A stretch of 64,000 nt of DNA from Burkholderia gladioli (lineage in GTDB: Bacteria; Pseudomonadota; Gammaproteobacteria; Burkholderiales; Burkholderiaceae). Shown here piece after piece: positions 34,271-44,722 of this stretch. The stretch is taken from positions 2,790,001 to 2,854,000 of the forward strand of contig NZ_CP009322.1 of the NCBI RefSeq assembly GCF_000959725.1, read 5' to 3'. Made by a program: the position numbers and the translations under genes. The notes under the pieces are model-generated. The model saw nothing but the letters and a program-made list of their open reading frames with translations, did no database searches and had not been told where the DNA came from. Each line of letters starts with the position of its first letter. The first letter of the stretch is position 1.

Positions 34271-36706
34271 TCACGCCGTCGGCTGCGCCCGCGATATCTT
34301 CTGCACGGCGCCGAACAGCTGATCCGCATCGAAGGGCTTCTGCAAGGCGGTCCAGGCAAAGGCCAGGTCCGCCGCCTTGGAAACCACGTGGCCGGACGCG
34401 AAGATCACGCGCAGGTGCGGATGGGCATGCACCGCCTGCCTCGCCAGCTCCATGCCGTCGATATCCGGCAAGGCCAGGTCCGTCAGGAGAATGTCGCAGG
34501 CCTCGCTGTCCAGCACCGCCAAGGCCCGGCGCGCATCCTCCGCGCGCAGCACGACGTGGCCGCCCATTTCCAGCAGCATCGCCGTCGCCTCCAGCGAATC
34601 CGCGTCGTCATCCACCACCAGCACCCGCCGGCCCACGACCTCGCCGCATGCCGGCGCGTCCTGCGGCTGCGGGCTGCTCGGCGTCGCCTCGCCGGACATG
34701 GCGGCCACGGCGGGCAGCGCGGGGGGCTCGCCGCTCACGGCGAGCATCTGGCGCAGCTTGGTCGCGAGTTGCTGGCGGCTATAAGGCTTGCTCAGCAACT
34801 CCACCCCGGGGTCGAGCCGCCCGCCATGCACGATCGCATTGCGCGTGTAGCCCGAGGTGAACAGGATCTTCAGGTTCGGCAGCAACTGCTTGGCCTGGCG
34901 CGCCATCTCCGGGCTGCGCAAGGGCCCGGGCATCACCACGTCGGTAAACAGCAGGTCGATATGCGCGCCGCTGCGGATCACGGCCAGCGCCTGCAGCGCG
35001 TCGTTGGCCTTCAGCACCTCGTAGCCCAGGCCCGTCAGCGTGTCGATCACGGTCGACTGCACGGAAGGATCGTCCTCCACCACCAGCACCGTCTCGCTAC
35101 CCTGATGAATCGCGCCGGGCCTCGTGCGCGGCGCGCCGACGGGCATCCCGGCCGACCTCGGGAAATAGGCCTTCACCGTGGTGCCGTAGCCCACCTCGCT
35201 GTAGATGCGGATATGGCCGCCGCTCTGCTTGACGAAGCCATAGGCCATGCTCAGGCCGAGCCCCGTGCCAGCGCCTTCAGACTTGGTGCTGAAGAACGGA
35301 TCGAAGGCGCGGGCCAGGATCTCGGCGGGCATGCCCACGCCGTTGTCGGTGACGGCCAGCATCACGTACTGCCCCGGCGGCACGTCCGATTCGGCCGCCA
35401 CGTAACGCTCGTCGAGCGCCTCGTTCTCCAGCTCGAGCGTCAGCTTCCCGCCTTCGGGCATCGCCTCGCGGGCATTCACCGCGAGATTGAGCACGGCGTT
35501 CTCGAACTGATGCGGGTCGATCATGGTGTGCCAGAGCCCCGGCGCCACCAGCGTCTCGATGTCGATCGACTGGCCGAGCGTGCGCCTGAGCAGGTCGTCC
35601 ATGTCGCGCAGTTGCCGCTCCAGGTTCACGACCACCGGCTGCAGCGCCTGCTGCCGCCCGAAGGCCAGCAGGTGCGTGGCCAGCCGGGAGCCGCGCTCGG
35701 TCGCGTCGATCGCCTTCTGCAGGCGCTCGATGGTCCAGGGGTCGCTTTCGTGGCGGCTCGTCAGCAGATCCAGGTTGCCGCGCAGCACCTGCAGCACGTT
35801 GTTGAAATCATGGGCGACGCCGCCGGTGAGCCGCCCCAGCGCTTCCATCTTCTGCGCCTGGAACAGCGCCACCCGCGCCTGCTCCAGTTGTTCGGCCGCC
35901 TGCTGGCGTTCGGTGATGTCGCGCGTCACCTTCGCGAAGCCGGCGAGTTCGCCCTCGTGCCGGATCGCGTCGATCACCACATGCGCGAAGAAGCGGCTGC
36001 CGTCCCGCCGGACCCGCCATCCCTCGGCCTCGAAGCGCCCGTTCCTGCGTGCCGTTTCCAGCGCGTTCTCGGGAACCCCGGCGGCCACGTCCTCCTCGGT
36101 ATAGAAGCGCGAGAAATGCGAGCCGATGATCTGCTCGGACGCGTAACCCTTGATGCGCTCGGCACCCGGGTTCCAGCTGACGACATGGCCATCGGGGGAA
36201 AGCATGAAGATCGCGTAGTCCACCACGCCCTGCACCAGGATCCGGAACTGGCGCTCGCTTTCCAGCGCCGCATCCTGGGCGGCCTTCCTGTCGCTGATGT
36301 CGCTCAGTACCTTGACGAAGCCGAGCAGGGCGTCGCCGGGACCACGCAAGGCCGTCACGACGGCATCGGCCCAGAATGGCGCGCCGCCCTTGCGCACGCG
36401 CCATCCCTGTTCGGCATGGCGGCCGTGCGCGGCCGCGGCGGCCAGCGTCTGCGCGGGCGCGCCGGCGGCACAGGCCTTCTCCGGATAGAACGAGGAAAAA
36501 TCCTGGCCGATGATTTCCGTGCCCTGGTAGCCGCAGGCGCGCTCGGCGCCGCGATTCCAGGTCAGGATGCGCCCCTGCGGCGACAGCAGGCAGATCGCAT
36601 GGTCCTCGGTATCCCCAATCCATCCGCTTTGCCAGTCCCCCATCGGACCGGCCATCTGGTTCATCGCACTGTTCATGATCTGTCTAGCTTGCGTCACGTC
36701 CATCAA
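34271..36706 (-). CDS. PAS-PAS hybrid sensor histidine kinase with two receiver domains
   Basis: An 811-residue cytoplasmic kinase with no membrane segments. Two PAS domains (about 30-140 and 155-270) are followed by a dimerisation helix with phosphoacceptor H299 in [12 protein letters not shown], an HATPase domain ([30 protein letters not shown]), and two receiver domains (about 545-665 with [10 protein letters not shown], and 690-805 with [10 protein letters not shown]). The GGxAHDFNN box marks the HWE/HisKA subgroup common in PAS hybrid kinases. It is last in a minus-strand block with the RR-kinase, CheB, CheR and a bigger hybrid. Confidence 0.9.
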   Translation of the reverse strand: MMDVTQARQIMNSAMNQMAGPMGDWQSGWIGDTEDHAICLLSPQGRILTWNRGAERACGYQGTEIIGQDFSSFYPEKACAAGAPAQTLAAAAAHGRHAEQGWRVRKGGAPFWADAVVTALRGPGDALLGFVKVLSDISDRKAAQDAALESERQFRILVQGVVDYAIFMLSPDGHVVSWNPGAERIKGYASEQIIGSHFSRFYTEEDVAAGVPENALETARRNGRFEAEGWRVRRDGSRFFAHVVIDAIRHEGELAGFAKVTRDITERQQAAEQLEQARVALFQAQKMEALGRLTGGVAHDFNNVLQVLRGNLDLLTSRHESDPWTIERLQKAIDATERGSRLATHLLAFGRQQALQPVVVNLERQLRDMDDLLRRTLGQSIDIETLVAPGLWHTMIDPHQFENAVLNLAVNAREAMPEGGKLTLELENEALDERYVAAESDVPPGQYVMLAVTDNGVGMPAEILARAFDPFFSTKSEGAGTGLGLSMAYGFVKQSGGHIRIYSEVGYGTTVKAYFPRSAGMPVGAPRTRPGAIHQGSETVLVVEDDPSVQSTVIDTLTGLGYEVLKANDALQALAVIRSGAHIDLLFTDVVMPGPLRSPEMARQAKQLLPNLKILFTSGYTRNAIVHGGRLDPGVELLSKPYSRQQLATKLRQMLAVSGEPPALPAVAAMSGEATPSSPQPQDAPACGEVVGRRVLVVDDDADSLEATAMLLEMGGHVVLRAEDARRALAVLDSEACDILLTDLALPDIDGMELARQAVHAHPHLRVIFASGHVVSKAADLAFAWTALQKPFDADQLFGAVQKISRAQPTA

Positions 36707-36715
36707 TCCATCGGC

Positions 36716-37843
36716 TTACCCGCGCGATGCCGTCTCGTCACGTTCGTCCGAGCGCGGCAGCTCGATACGGAACGTGGTGTGATCCGCCTCGTCCGTCACC
36801 ACCTTCACCGTGCCGCGATGCATCTGGGCGATCTTCTCGACGATGTGCAGCCCCAGCCCCAGGCCGGCCCGGCGCGGCGTGTCGGCCGCGCCGGGCCCGA
36901 AGGCCTCGAACAGATGCGGCACGACGTTCTCGGCAATCACGCCGCGATTGCGGACCTTGACCGACACCCGGTTCACCGCCTCGCCATCGACCTCCACCGT
37001 CACCACGCTGTCCGGCGCGCCATGCTGCAGGGCATTGCTGACGAGATTCGAAATCGCCTGCCATAGCAGGTCGCCATCCCAGTTGCCGGCGCCGTCGCCG
37101 CGCTCGACGATCTCGACGCGGTCACCGCCGTCGCCGCCGCGGAACTCGTCCGCGATCGAGCGGCACAGCGTGCCGAGCTGCACCGCCTCGCGCTGCAACT
37201 GAAGCCTGCCGCCCTGCAGGCGCGCGAGATTCAGCAACTGATGGACCATCCGCGCCATGCGCTGCGAACTGCTCTTGATGCGGTTCGCCACCTTCACCGT
37301 CTGCGGGCCGTTCGGCTCGCGCAGCAGGTACTCCGCCGAGGACAGCACCGCGCCGAGCGGCGTGCGCAGGTCGTGCCCGAGCACCGCCATCAGCATCTCG
37401 TTGGCCGCGAGCAGCGCGCGCGAAGTCTGCAACTCCTCGGCCAGCAGCCGCTTGTGGCGTTCGAGCTGCACGAAGACATCCACCTTCGCCTGCAGGATCT
37501 GCGGATTGACGGGCTTGTAGAGGAAGTCCACCGCGCCCGCCTCGTAGCCGCGGAAGGTGCGCGAGGCTTCCTCGGTGGTGGCGGTCAGGAAGATGATCGG
37601 CACATGGGCGGTGCGCGAGCTGCCGCGCATCAGCGAGGCGAGCTCGAAGCCGTTCATGTCCGGCATGTTGACGTCCAGCAGCGCCAGCGCCACCTCGTGC
37701 ACCAGCAACAGCTCCAGCGCCGCGGTTCCCGATTGCGCCACCAGCAGGTTGACGCCATCCCGGGCCAGCAATGCCTGCAAGGCCGTGATGTTGTGGGCGA
37801 TGTCGTCGACGATGAGAATGTTGACAGAAGCCATGGTCTGCAT
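36716..37843 (-). CDS. Receiver-histidine kinase hybrid (response regulator fused to HisKA/HATPase)
   Basis: A 375-residue protein with an N-terminal receiver (D57 in LALLDVNMPD, K110 in FLYKPVN) followed by a coiled linker, HisKA with H157 in MAVLGHDLRTPLGA, and an HATPase domain (ISNLVSNALQHG, AGLGLGLHIV). The order REC-kinase means an upstream kinase can gate this kinase. Its start codon overlaps the CheB stop (TGATG), so the two are coupled; an in-frame ATG three codons later is possible. The C-terminus is short of any output domain. Confidence 0.88.
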   Translation of the reverse strand: MQTMASVNILIVDDIAHNITALQALLARDGVNLLVAQSGTAALELLLVHEVALALLDVNMPDMNGFELASLMRGSSRTAHVPIIFLTATTEEASRTFRGYEAGAVDFLYKPVNPQILQAKVDVFVQLERHKRLLAEELQTSRALLAANEMLMAVLGHDLRTPLGAVLSSAEYLLREPNGPQTVKVANRIKSSSQRMARMVHQLLNLARLQGGRLQLQREAVQLGTLCRSIADEFRGGDGGDRVEIVERGDGAGNWDGDLLWQAISNLVSNALQHGAPDSVVTVEVDGEAVNRVSVKVRNRGVIAENVVPHLFEAFGPGAADTPRRAGLGLGLHIVEKIAQMHRGTVKVVTDEADHTTFRIELPRSDERDETASRG

Positions 37844-38463
37844 CAGGAGTAAGCGGAAAAGGCGGCCAGCCGGCCGGCCATGGTGAGCGGAGAAAGAATC
37901 TCATCCGCCGCGCCGCGCGCGATGGCCGCCAGCGGCATGGCCGACGCTTCGGCCGTGGCCGGGTCCTGCACCCAGGCGGTGCCGCCCGCGGCACGGATGC
38001 GGGCCAGCCCCGCCGCGCCGTCGTCGTTGGCACCCGACAACAGCACGCCCAGCAGGCGGCGGCGAAAACAATGAGCCGCCGATTCGAACAGCACATCGAT
38101 CGACGGACGGGAAAAGGCCACGCGGGCATCCACCGACAGCGCCACCGTCAGGTCGTCGGCAACCAGCAGATGATAATCGGGCGGCGCCACGTAAACGTGA
38201 CCGGCGGCCAGCGGCTCGCCGGCATCGGGCTCCTGCACCGGGAGCAGGCAATACCGCGCGAGCGCCTGGGCCAGATGGCTCGGCGCATCGGTGGGCAGGT
38301 GCACCACCACCATCACGATCGCGGGAAACGCGGCGGGCAGCGCGCCGAGCAGGATGGCCAGCACTTCGATGCCGCCGGCCGACGCGCCGATCGCGACCGC
38401 CTCGTAGGACGGCCGGGCGGGAGCAGGCAGCGCGCCGGGTGGAGACGAAGCAGGTAACGACAT
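37843..38463 (-). CDS. CheB-type protein-glutamate methylesterase domain protein
   Basis: A 206-residue protein consisting of the CheB catalytic domain alone, without a receiver. The triad is visible: S28 in IGASAGGIEV, H55 in VVVHLPTD and D148 in LLSGANDDGAAGL. It removes methyl groups from glutamates on a receptor or other partner. There is no chemoreceptor gene in the block, so its target is unclear. It follows CheR by five bases and overlaps the next kinase. Confidence 0.88.
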   Translation of the reverse strand: MSLPASSPPGALPAPARPSYEAVAIGASAGGIEVLAILLGALPAAFPAIVMVVVHLPTDAPSHLAQALARYCLLPVQEPDAGEPLAAGHVYVAPPDYHLLVADDLTVALSVDARVAFSRPSIDVLFESAAHCFRRRLLGVLLSGANDDGAAGLARIRAAGGTAWVQDPATAEASAMPLAAIARGAADEILSPLTMAGRLAAFSAYS

Positions 38464-38468
38464 GGCCG

Positions 38469-39338
38469 TCAGCGTTTCCGGTAGATGCGTTCACGCCGGC
38501 TGAAATCCTCGAAGGCCGGATGCTGGCCCGAGAAACGCAGGCTCTCCTTGATCCCCAGGCCCAGGAAACCTCGCCGCACCAGGGTCCGCTCGAACAGGGC
38601 CAGCGCGCGCTCCCGCAGCTCGCGCTCGAAGTAGATCAGCACGTTGCGGCACGACACCAGATGCGCCTCGAGGAACACCTCGTCGGTCGCGAGGCTGTGG
38701 TCGGCGAACACCACCCGCTCGCGCAACCGGGACGCGATGCGTGCCCCACCGTAAGCGGCATGGTAGTAATCCGACAAGGACCGCTTGCCGCCCGCCTCCA
38801 GATAGTTCCGGGAGAAGCCCGGAATGCGGTCGGCGGCATAGATGCCGGCTTCGGCACGCGCCAGCGCGTCGGGATTGATGTCCGTCGCGTAGAACATCGT
38901 GCGATCCGTCAGCCCTTCCTCGTCGAACAGGATCTTCAGCGACCAGAGTTCCTCGCCATTGCTGCATCCCGCCACCCACACCTTGATGGAAGGATAGGTG
39001 CCGAGCACCGGCAGCACCTGCTCGCGCAGCGCCTGGAAATAAGCGGGATCCCGAAACATCTCGCTGACCTGCACCGTCAGGTACTGGAACAGGCGCGTGA
39101 ACTCGTCCTCGTGGCGGAGAATGCGGTCCTGCAGTTGCGACAGCGTCGGATGGCCGAATTCCACCAGCGCCTGCGTCAGGCGCCGGCGCAGCGAGGGCAG
39201 CGAGTAGTGGCGAAAATCGTGCTGGTATTTCAGGTAGATCGCATCGAGCAGCAGCTTGAGCTCGATGTCGAAGTTATCCATGCGCAGCGCTTCGACGTCG
39301 TCGTCACCGTATTGCGATTCCATGCCGGCGGTCTCCAT
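38469..39338 (-). CDS. CheR-type protein-glutamate methyltransferase
   Basis: A 289-residue CheR with the N-terminal helical domain (YLKYQHDFRHYSLPSLRRRL) and the SAM-binding core (VWVAGCSNGEELWSLKILF), then FYATDINPDALARAEAG and LVSCRNVLIYF. The start at 39338 lies one base after the hybrid-kinase stop; an ATG at 39323 with GGAG nine bases before it is an alternative. It pairs with the adjacent CheB as the opposing methylation enzyme. Confidence 0.88.
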   Translation of the reverse strand: METAGMESQYGDDDVEALRMDNFDIELKLLLDAIYLKYQHDFRHYSLPSLRRRLTQALVEFGHPTLSQLQDRILRHEDEFTRLFQYLTVQVSEMFRDPAYFQALREQVLPVLGTYPSIKVWVAGCSNGEELWSLKILFDEEGLTDRTMFYATDINPDALARAEAGIYAADRIPGFSRNYLEAGGKRSLSDYYHAAYGGARIASRLRERVVFADHSLATDEVFLEAHLVSCRNVLIYFERELRERALALFERTLVRRGFLGLGIKESLRFSGQHPAFEDFSRRERIYRKR

Positions 39339-39339
39339 C

Positions 39340-42300
39340 CTAGCGCTGCCGCAGCCAGACACGACACAGCGACACCAGCTTGTCGATATCGATCGGCTTC
39401 GAAATGTAGTCGTCCGCGCCCGCCTCGATGCAGCGGATGCGGTCGTGCTCCATCGCCTTCGCGGTCAGCGCGATGATCGGCAGCCGCATGAAGCGCGCGT
39501 CTTTCCGGATCGCCGCCGTCGCGGCCAGGCCGTCCATCTCCGGCATCATCACGTCCATCAGGATCAGGTCGATCTTGTGCCCCTGTTCGAGCAGCTCCAG
39601 CGCCTCGCGCCCGTTGCGCGCGATGAACAGCTTGGCGCCGAGCGGCTCGATCACGTGCGAGAGCGCGAAGATGTTGCGTGCATCGTCTTCCGCCAGCAGG
39701 ATCGAGCAGCCCTCGAAGATGTCGTCGCGCTGGCGCACGGTGCGCAGCATGCGCTGCTGTTCCGGCGCGAGGGTGGACTCGACGCTGTGCAGGAACAGCG
39801 TGACCTCGTCCAGCAGGCGCTCGGGCGAGCGGGCGCCCTTGATGATGATCGACTTGGAATAGCGCCGCAAGCGGTGCTCCTCGTCGGCCGACAGCGCGCG
39901 GCCCGTGTAGACGATCACCGGCAGCAGCGCGCGCGCCGGATCGGCGGCCAGCGTTTCGAGCAGGTCGTAGCCGGTGCCGTCAGGCAGCGCGAGATCCGTC
40001 ACCACGCAATCGAAATCGACCAGGTTGAGGTTCTCCAGGGCGCTAGCCAGGGTGTCCACCGCCACGATCTCGGTGGTCTCGTTGGTGAGCAGGTCGCGGA
40101 TGCCCTCGCGCATCGCCGTGTCGTCCTCGATCACCAGCACGCGCTTGAGACGATGCTGCAGGCGCCCCTCGATGCGCCGGATCGCGTCCTCCAGCGTCGC
40201 GCGCGCGGCAGGCTTGAGCGTGTATCCGGCCGCACCCAGGTGCAGGGCCTTCGCGATATGGTCGGTGGCGGCCACGATATGGATCGGGATATGGCGCGTG
40301 AGCGGATCGCTCTTCAGCCATTCGAGCACGGTGAGCCCGGAGCGATCGGGCAGCCCGACGTCGAGCAGGACCGCCGTGGGCTGCATGTCGCGCACCAGCG
40401 CGACGCCGGAGCTGCCGTCGGCCGCGTGCACGAAGTCGAAGTCGAGTTCGTGCACCAGATCGCGCAGGATGCCCGCGAATACCAGGTCGTCCTCGATGGC
40501 GAGGATCAGGCGGCCCGGGCGATGCCGGTTGTCGCGATCGTCGGCGATGGGCTTCGCGAGCATCGCGCCATGACCGCCCTGGCCGCCCTGACCGCCGCCA
40601 TTCGCCTGGGCGACGGGGTTCGCGACGTCGGTGGCGCGCAGCGCCTCGCGCGCGTCCTGCGGCGCGGTCAAGACGTCGGCCTGCTGCGCGGCGCGCGCCG
40701 GGTCCAGCGCGGCGGCCGGCATGGCCAGGTCGAGCGGCAGGCGCAGCGTGAACACGCTGCCCGCGCCGGGTTCGCTCACCACGTCGATGCGCCCGCCCAG
40801 CAGCTCCGCGAACTTGCGCGAGATCGACAGGCCCAGGCCGCTGCCGCCGTAATGGCGGCTGGTCGAGCCGTCGGCCTGCTGGAACGCCTCGAAGATCATC
40901 TCGAGCTTGTCCGCGGCGATGCCGATCCCCGAATCGCGAACCTCGAAGCGGATCTCGCCCGCGCCATCCACCGAGATGCCCAGGGCGACCTCGCCGCGCT
41001 CGGTGAACTTCAGCGCATTGGAGAGGAGGTTGCGCAGGATCTGCACCAGCCGCTGATGATCGGTCACGATCGTGCCGGGCGTGCCGGGCGCACGCGTGAT
41101 GGTCAGCGTCAGCGCCTTGCCCTCGGCGATCGGCGAGAACATTTCCCGCATCGACCGCATGACGGTATCCAGCACGACCGTCTCCGGCTCCATCACGATG
41201 TGCCCGGCCTCGACCTTCGACAAATCGAGGATGTCGTTGATCAGGTTCAGCAGGTCGCTGTTCGAGCTGTGGATCGTCTGCGCGTAGTGGACCTGCTCGT
41301 CGGTCAGGTTGCCGCCGCGGTTTTCCTGCAGCAGGCGGGCCAGGATCAGCGAGCTGTTCAGCGGCGTGCGCAGCTCGTGGGACATGTTGGCCAGGAACTC
41401 GGACTTGTAGCGGCTGGTCTGTTCGAGCCGCGCCGCGTTGGCCGAAAGCGATTGCTGGGCACTCACCAGTTCCGCCTTCTGCCGCTCCAGGCGCTGCGCG
41501 TATTCCTCGAGCTGCGCATTGGTCTGCTCGAGTTCGGCCTGGTGGGATTGCAGCCGCGCCTGCGAATCGATCAGCGCGCGCCCCCGCTCCTCCAGCCCCT
41601 CGTTGGCGACACGCAGTTCCTCCTGCTGGACCTGCATTTCCTCGTTGAGCTGCTGCGCCTCGGCCAGGGTTTCCTGCAGGCGCTCGCGATATTGCGCGGC
41701 GGCGATGAAGCCGCCCGCGCTGTTCGCGATCAGCTCCAGCAGTTCGAGATCGCGGTCCTCGACGTCGCGCATGAAGGCCAGCTCGATGACGCCGTTCACC
41801 ACGTCGTCATTGACCACCGGCAGCACCACGAGATTGCGCGGCACCCCGCTGCCCAGCCCGGACGTCACCGTGAGGTAGGTGGCGGGGATGTCCTTCAGCA
41901 CGGCCGTGCGCCGTGACGAGGCGGCCTGGCCGACCAGGCCCTCCGAATCCCGGAAGCTGCCGCCGCTCGCCTGCTCGTGGCTGAAGCCGTGCGTCGCCAC
42001 CCGGCGCAGGTCGCCGGCCGCGGCATCGCGCACGTACAGGGCGGAAACCAGCGCGTCGAGATAGTTGGCGAGGAAATCGAGCGTGGCCTGCCCCACCGAG
42101 GCCAGGCTGCTCTGCCCGACCATCTTCTCGGCCAGCAGGCGCTGGCCGGAGCGCACCCAGACCTGCCGCTTCAGCACCTCGGTATGTTCGAGCTCCTGCC
42201 GCAGCGCGTCGTCGTAGGTGCCGGAGAGTTCCAGCAGCTCGCGGCGGCCGCGCCAGGCGAGCACACCGCTCACCAGCAGGCTGAACAGCAGGAAGGTGCC

Positions 42301-42858
42301 GACCACCACCGCCGTCAGGCTGCGCGCGGCGGCGCTGCGCTGCTGGCGCAAGGCCAGCTCGATATCCAGGAAGGAGGTGAATTCGCGGCGCGTCTCGTCG
42401 AATTCGCGCTGCCCCTTGCCAGCCTGGATCGCGCCGCTGTAGTCGGCGCCCTTGCGCCGCAGCTCGATGACCTCGTCGACCGAGCGGTTCCACAGCGCAT
42501 GGATCGCCTGGATACGCTTGAGCGTCTCGACCTGGGGGGGATTGTCCTGCACCAGCTTCACCAGGGAATCGAGCTCGGACTGGAACTGGCGCTCGCCGAC
42601 CTCGTACTGGGACAGGAAGCGCTCATCCCCCGTGATGAAAAAGCCCCGGCTCGACGACTGGCGCTCGACGGCCAGCCGCATCATCTCGTTGGCGTCGCCG
42701 ATGACTCGCTCGGAATGCTCCACCCAGCTCATGGTCGAGACCAGGTACACCACCAGGCCGATGAACACCGCGACATTCACCAGGCCCATCACGAGCGGGA
42801 GCGCGATGTTGCGCTGAATGATCCTGCGGAAGGAACGCTGGTCGATAGCGTCGGTCAT
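39340..42858 (-). CDS. Large membrane hybrid kinase: CHASE3-GAF-HisKA-HATPase-three receivers
   Basis: A 1172-residue kinase. Two membrane segments (about 20-42 and 182-205) bracket a periplasmic CHASE3-like four-helix sensor (SRGFFITGDERFLSQYEVG). A GAF-like domain follows (about 245-390), then a long coiled coil (about 395-485), HisKA with H494 in MSHELRTPLNSSL, HATPase (RNLLSNALKFTERG, GGSGLGLSISRK), and three receivers starting about 785, 915 and 1055 (LDVGLPDRSG, VTDLALPDGTG, LMDVMMPEMDG). It is the first gene of the minus-strand signalling block and probably its sensor. Confidence 0.9.
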   Translation of the reverse strand: MTDAIDQRSFRRIIQRNIALPLVMGLVNVAVFIGLVVYLVSTMSWVEHSERVIGDANEMMRLAVERQSSSRGFFITGDERFLSQYEVGERQFQSELDSLVKLVQDNPPQVETLKRIQAIHALWNRSVDEVIELRRKGADYSGAIQAGKGQREFDETRREFTSFLDIELALRQQRSAAARSLTAVVVGTFLLFSLLVSGVLAWRGRRELLELSGTYDDALRQELEHTEVLKRQVWVRSGQRLLAEKMVGQSSLASVGQATLDFLANYLDALVSALYVRDAAAGDLRRVATHGFSHEQASGGSFRDSEGLVGQAASSRRTAVLKDIPATYLTVTSGLGSGVPRNLVVLPVVNDDVVNGVIELAFMRDVEDRDLELLELIANSAGGFIAAAQYRERLQETLAEAQQLNEEMQVQQEELRVANEGLEERGRALIDSQARLQSHQAELEQTNAQLEEYAQRLERQKAELVSAQQSLSANAARLEQTSRYKSEFLANMSHELRTPLNSSLILARLLQENRGGNLTDEQVHYAQTIHSSNSDLLNLINDILDLSKVEAGHIVMEPETVVLDTVMRSMREMFSPIAEGKALTLTITRAPGTPGTIVTDHQRLVQILRNLLSNALKFTERGEVALGISVDGAGEIRFEVRDSGIGIAADKLEMIFEAFQQADGSTSRHYGGSGLGLSISRKFAELLGGRIDVVSEPGAGSVFTLRLPLDLAMPAAALDPARAAQQADVLTAPQDAREALRATDVANPVAQANGGGQGGQGGHGAMLAKPIADDRDNRHRPGRLILAIEDDLVFAGILRDLVHELDFDFVHAADGSSGVALVRDMQPTAVLLDVGLPDRSGLTVLEWLKSDPLTRHIPIHIVAATDHIAKALHLGAAGYTLKPAARATLEDAIRRIEGRLQHRLKRVLVIEDDTAMREGIRDLLTNETTEIVAVDTLASALENLNLVDFDCVVTDLALPDGTGYDLLETLAADPARALLPVIVYTGRALSADEEHRLRRYSKSIIIKGARSPERLLDEVTLFLHSVESTLAPEQQRMLRTVRQRDDIFEGCSILLAEDDARNIFALSHVIEPLGAKLFIARNGREALELLEQGHKIDLILMDVMMPEMDGLAATAAIRKDARFMRLPIIALTAKAMEHDRIRCIEAGADDYISKPIDIDKLVSLCRVWLRQR

Positions 42859-43064
42859 GTATGCCTTTTCATCGATTCACCCCATTCGAATCGGCTTTCA
42901 AGCCGATTTCGTCCCCGTGTGGCGCAGACTGGTCAATCCGGCCGGCACACGTCGTCCCACAAGAGGTCGAACTGTACAGGCCTCGACCGATCCGCGAAAC
43001 AATCACCGCGATAGCGGCGGATTTCCCTTCGGGCGAGTTGTTTATTCGAAAACGTATTCGCGTG

Positions 43065-43658
43065 CTACTGGATCCGCATCGGCATTTCATCCGACATCGG
43101 TGCCACCCTCCGCGCGATGGCGGCATCGTTCATCGCGTCGTCAGGGGCGCCGCCCAGGGCCGCGAGCCCGCCGGCGATCGGGCCGATCTCCCCGTCGGCA
43201 GCCGTTTGCGGCTCCGGTTCGCCTTCTCCCTGGCCCCCCCCTGGCTGGTCGAGCCAGCGCAGCACGTCCGAACGGCCCGCCAGACTGGCCAGCATGCGCG
43301 CATCGGTGAGCATTTCCTGCTCGCCGCGCATCACCCGCCGCGCCATGATGCGCATCCCGGCGTCCAGCACCTCGCCGGGCCGGGCCGCCTCGATCAGCTC
43401 CGCGATTTCCTCGGCCAGGCCTTCCATGGCCAGGCATTTGGTCGAATTCAAGTCGATCGCGCACTGCGCGGCCAGCAACTCGATGAGCGCCAGGCGCCGC
43501 AGCGTCGCCTCGCGGCGGGCTTGCAGGCAGGTGGCGAGCGCCGGATCGGCGGCCAGCCGCGAGAGCGTCGAAAACAGCCTGGCCGCCTGCTTTTCGGCGT
43601 GGTGAAACTTCGACAAGGTGCGCAATAAAAGTAGGTCGATGGTTCTGATGGGCGCCAT
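43065..43658 (-). CDS. DUF892/YciF-like ferritin-like protein
   Basis: A 197-residue helical protein. LLLLRTLSKFHHAEKQAARL and LATCLQARREATLRRLALIE resemble DUF892 proteins (YciE/YciF), which have a ferritin-like four-helix bundle and are linked to stress. The C-terminal third is glycine- and acid-rich (GGGQGEGEPEPQTAADGEIG) and probably disordered. The start at 43658 is chosen at MAPIRTIDLL; an ATG ten codons earlier also exists. It lies upstream of the hybrid kinase on the same strand, 206 bases away. Confidence 0.6.
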   Translation of the reverse strand: MAPIRTIDLLLLRTLSKFHHAEKQAARLFSTLSRLAADPALATCLQARREATLRRLALIELLAAQCAIDLNSTKCLAMEGLAEEIAELIEAARPGEVLDAGMRIMARRVMRGEQEMLTDARMLASLAGRSDVLRWLDQPGGGQGEGEPEPQTAADGEIGPIAGGLAALGGAPDDAMNDAAIARRVAPMSDEMPMRIQ

Positions 43659-43950
43659 GATGAGCTCGTTGGTTAAACGGCGACGCATACTTAAAGCAAT
43701 CGTCGTGCCACCTGGTTTCGCGCCCGTCGGACCAGGGCGCGCGAACCGTCCGCCCCTGCCCTCGCACCCTCGATGGAAATCGGCATCGCCCGGACAAGCC
43801 CTTCCCACCTGGCACGGATCTCGCATGTATCACGCATCCTATGTTTCGGCGTGCACCGAAACACTACCAATTACCCCCCGGCTGCTCGCACGAAAACGCG
43901 GGCTGCGGATAGCGATGACTTTGCAGTTTTTGCCAAAAACCGGAATAACG

Positions 43951-44538
43951 ATGAACAATTTTCAACACGAAGGCTCGGCCGGCGGCGGCCGATGCGGCAT
44001 CGGCGCCGAGCGGCTGCCGCTTCGCGGCGACCTCGGCAAGATCGCAGCGCCCTTTGTCGGATCGGTTTACTCGGGATCGGATATGAACGAAAAGCATGGT
44101 GAAGGCGGCCTGTTCGGCCTGGCGCAAGTCCTGGGCGGCGCGCCTTCGGAACGTCAGGCAGCCGGCGGCAACCCGGGATCGCTCGCCAGGCCGTTCGAAT
44201 GCCTGGGCCGGACCTGGATCGTGCATCGCGCCAGCGCGGCGAACCTCGGCGACATGCCGCGCTACGACATCGTCGACATGGAAACGGGCCGCAGCCAGGG
44301 CCAGGTCGCCGCGCCGACCCTCGCGGCCGCGCGGATCCTGGCGATCAGCTCGATGACGATGATGCCGATGCCCACCGCGAGCGAGCTGATCCGGCCGCGC
44401 CCGGCCGCCGGCAAGGCGAACGGGGCCGAGCGCCGCAACGATCCCTACCCGCCGCGCCTGCCGGCGCTCGACGCGGCCGCGGCTTGCGAACGCCCGCTGG
44501 CCGACGGCGGCATGCCGGGCGCGCACGGCACGGCCTGA
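43951..44538 (+). CDS. Hypothetical protein
   Basis: A 195-residue frame with normal codon bias, starting at an ATG preceded by GGAA. The middle (RPFECLGRTWIVHRASAANL, MPRYDIVDMETGRS) looks folded and beta-rich, ending in APTLAAARILAISSMTMMP, while both ends are low in complexity. I do not recognise it. It diverges from the DUF892 gene, so the two may share a promoter region at 43659-43950. An internal ATG at 44083 is an alternative start. Confidence 0.5.
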   Translation: MNNFQHEGSAGGGRCGIGAERLPLRGDLGKIAAPFVGSVYSGSDMNEKHGEGGLFGLAQVLGGAPSERQAAGGNPGSLARPFECLGRTWIVHRASAANLGDMPRYDIVDMETGRSQGQVAAPTLAAARILAISSMTMMPMPTASELIRPRPAAGKANGAERRNDPYPPRLPALDAAAACERPLADGGMPGAHGTA

Positions 44539-44722
44539 TCCGCTCGACGCGGCAGCGCCCGGGCCGCGAGCACGGTAACCGCGTTCGGTGCCGTGCTCTT
44601 GTATTTCCTACACGGCGCGCCGACGGAATCGGCCAAGCCGGCGCCGCACGGCGCGACGATCGCGTCGATGCCATTCGCGGCCCGGTTTTTGCTCGGCTCC
44701 TGCACCCTTCAGGAGCCTTGCC

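Noticed and set aside
34388..37066. 892-residue plus-strand frame opposite the PAS hybrid kinase
   Set aside because: Antisense shadow with no family features; the minus-strand kinase has complete motifs.
39256..41916. 886-residue plus-strand frame opposite the large hybrid kinase
   Set aside because: Repetitive Arg/Gln/His composition from antisense reading of GC-rich codons.
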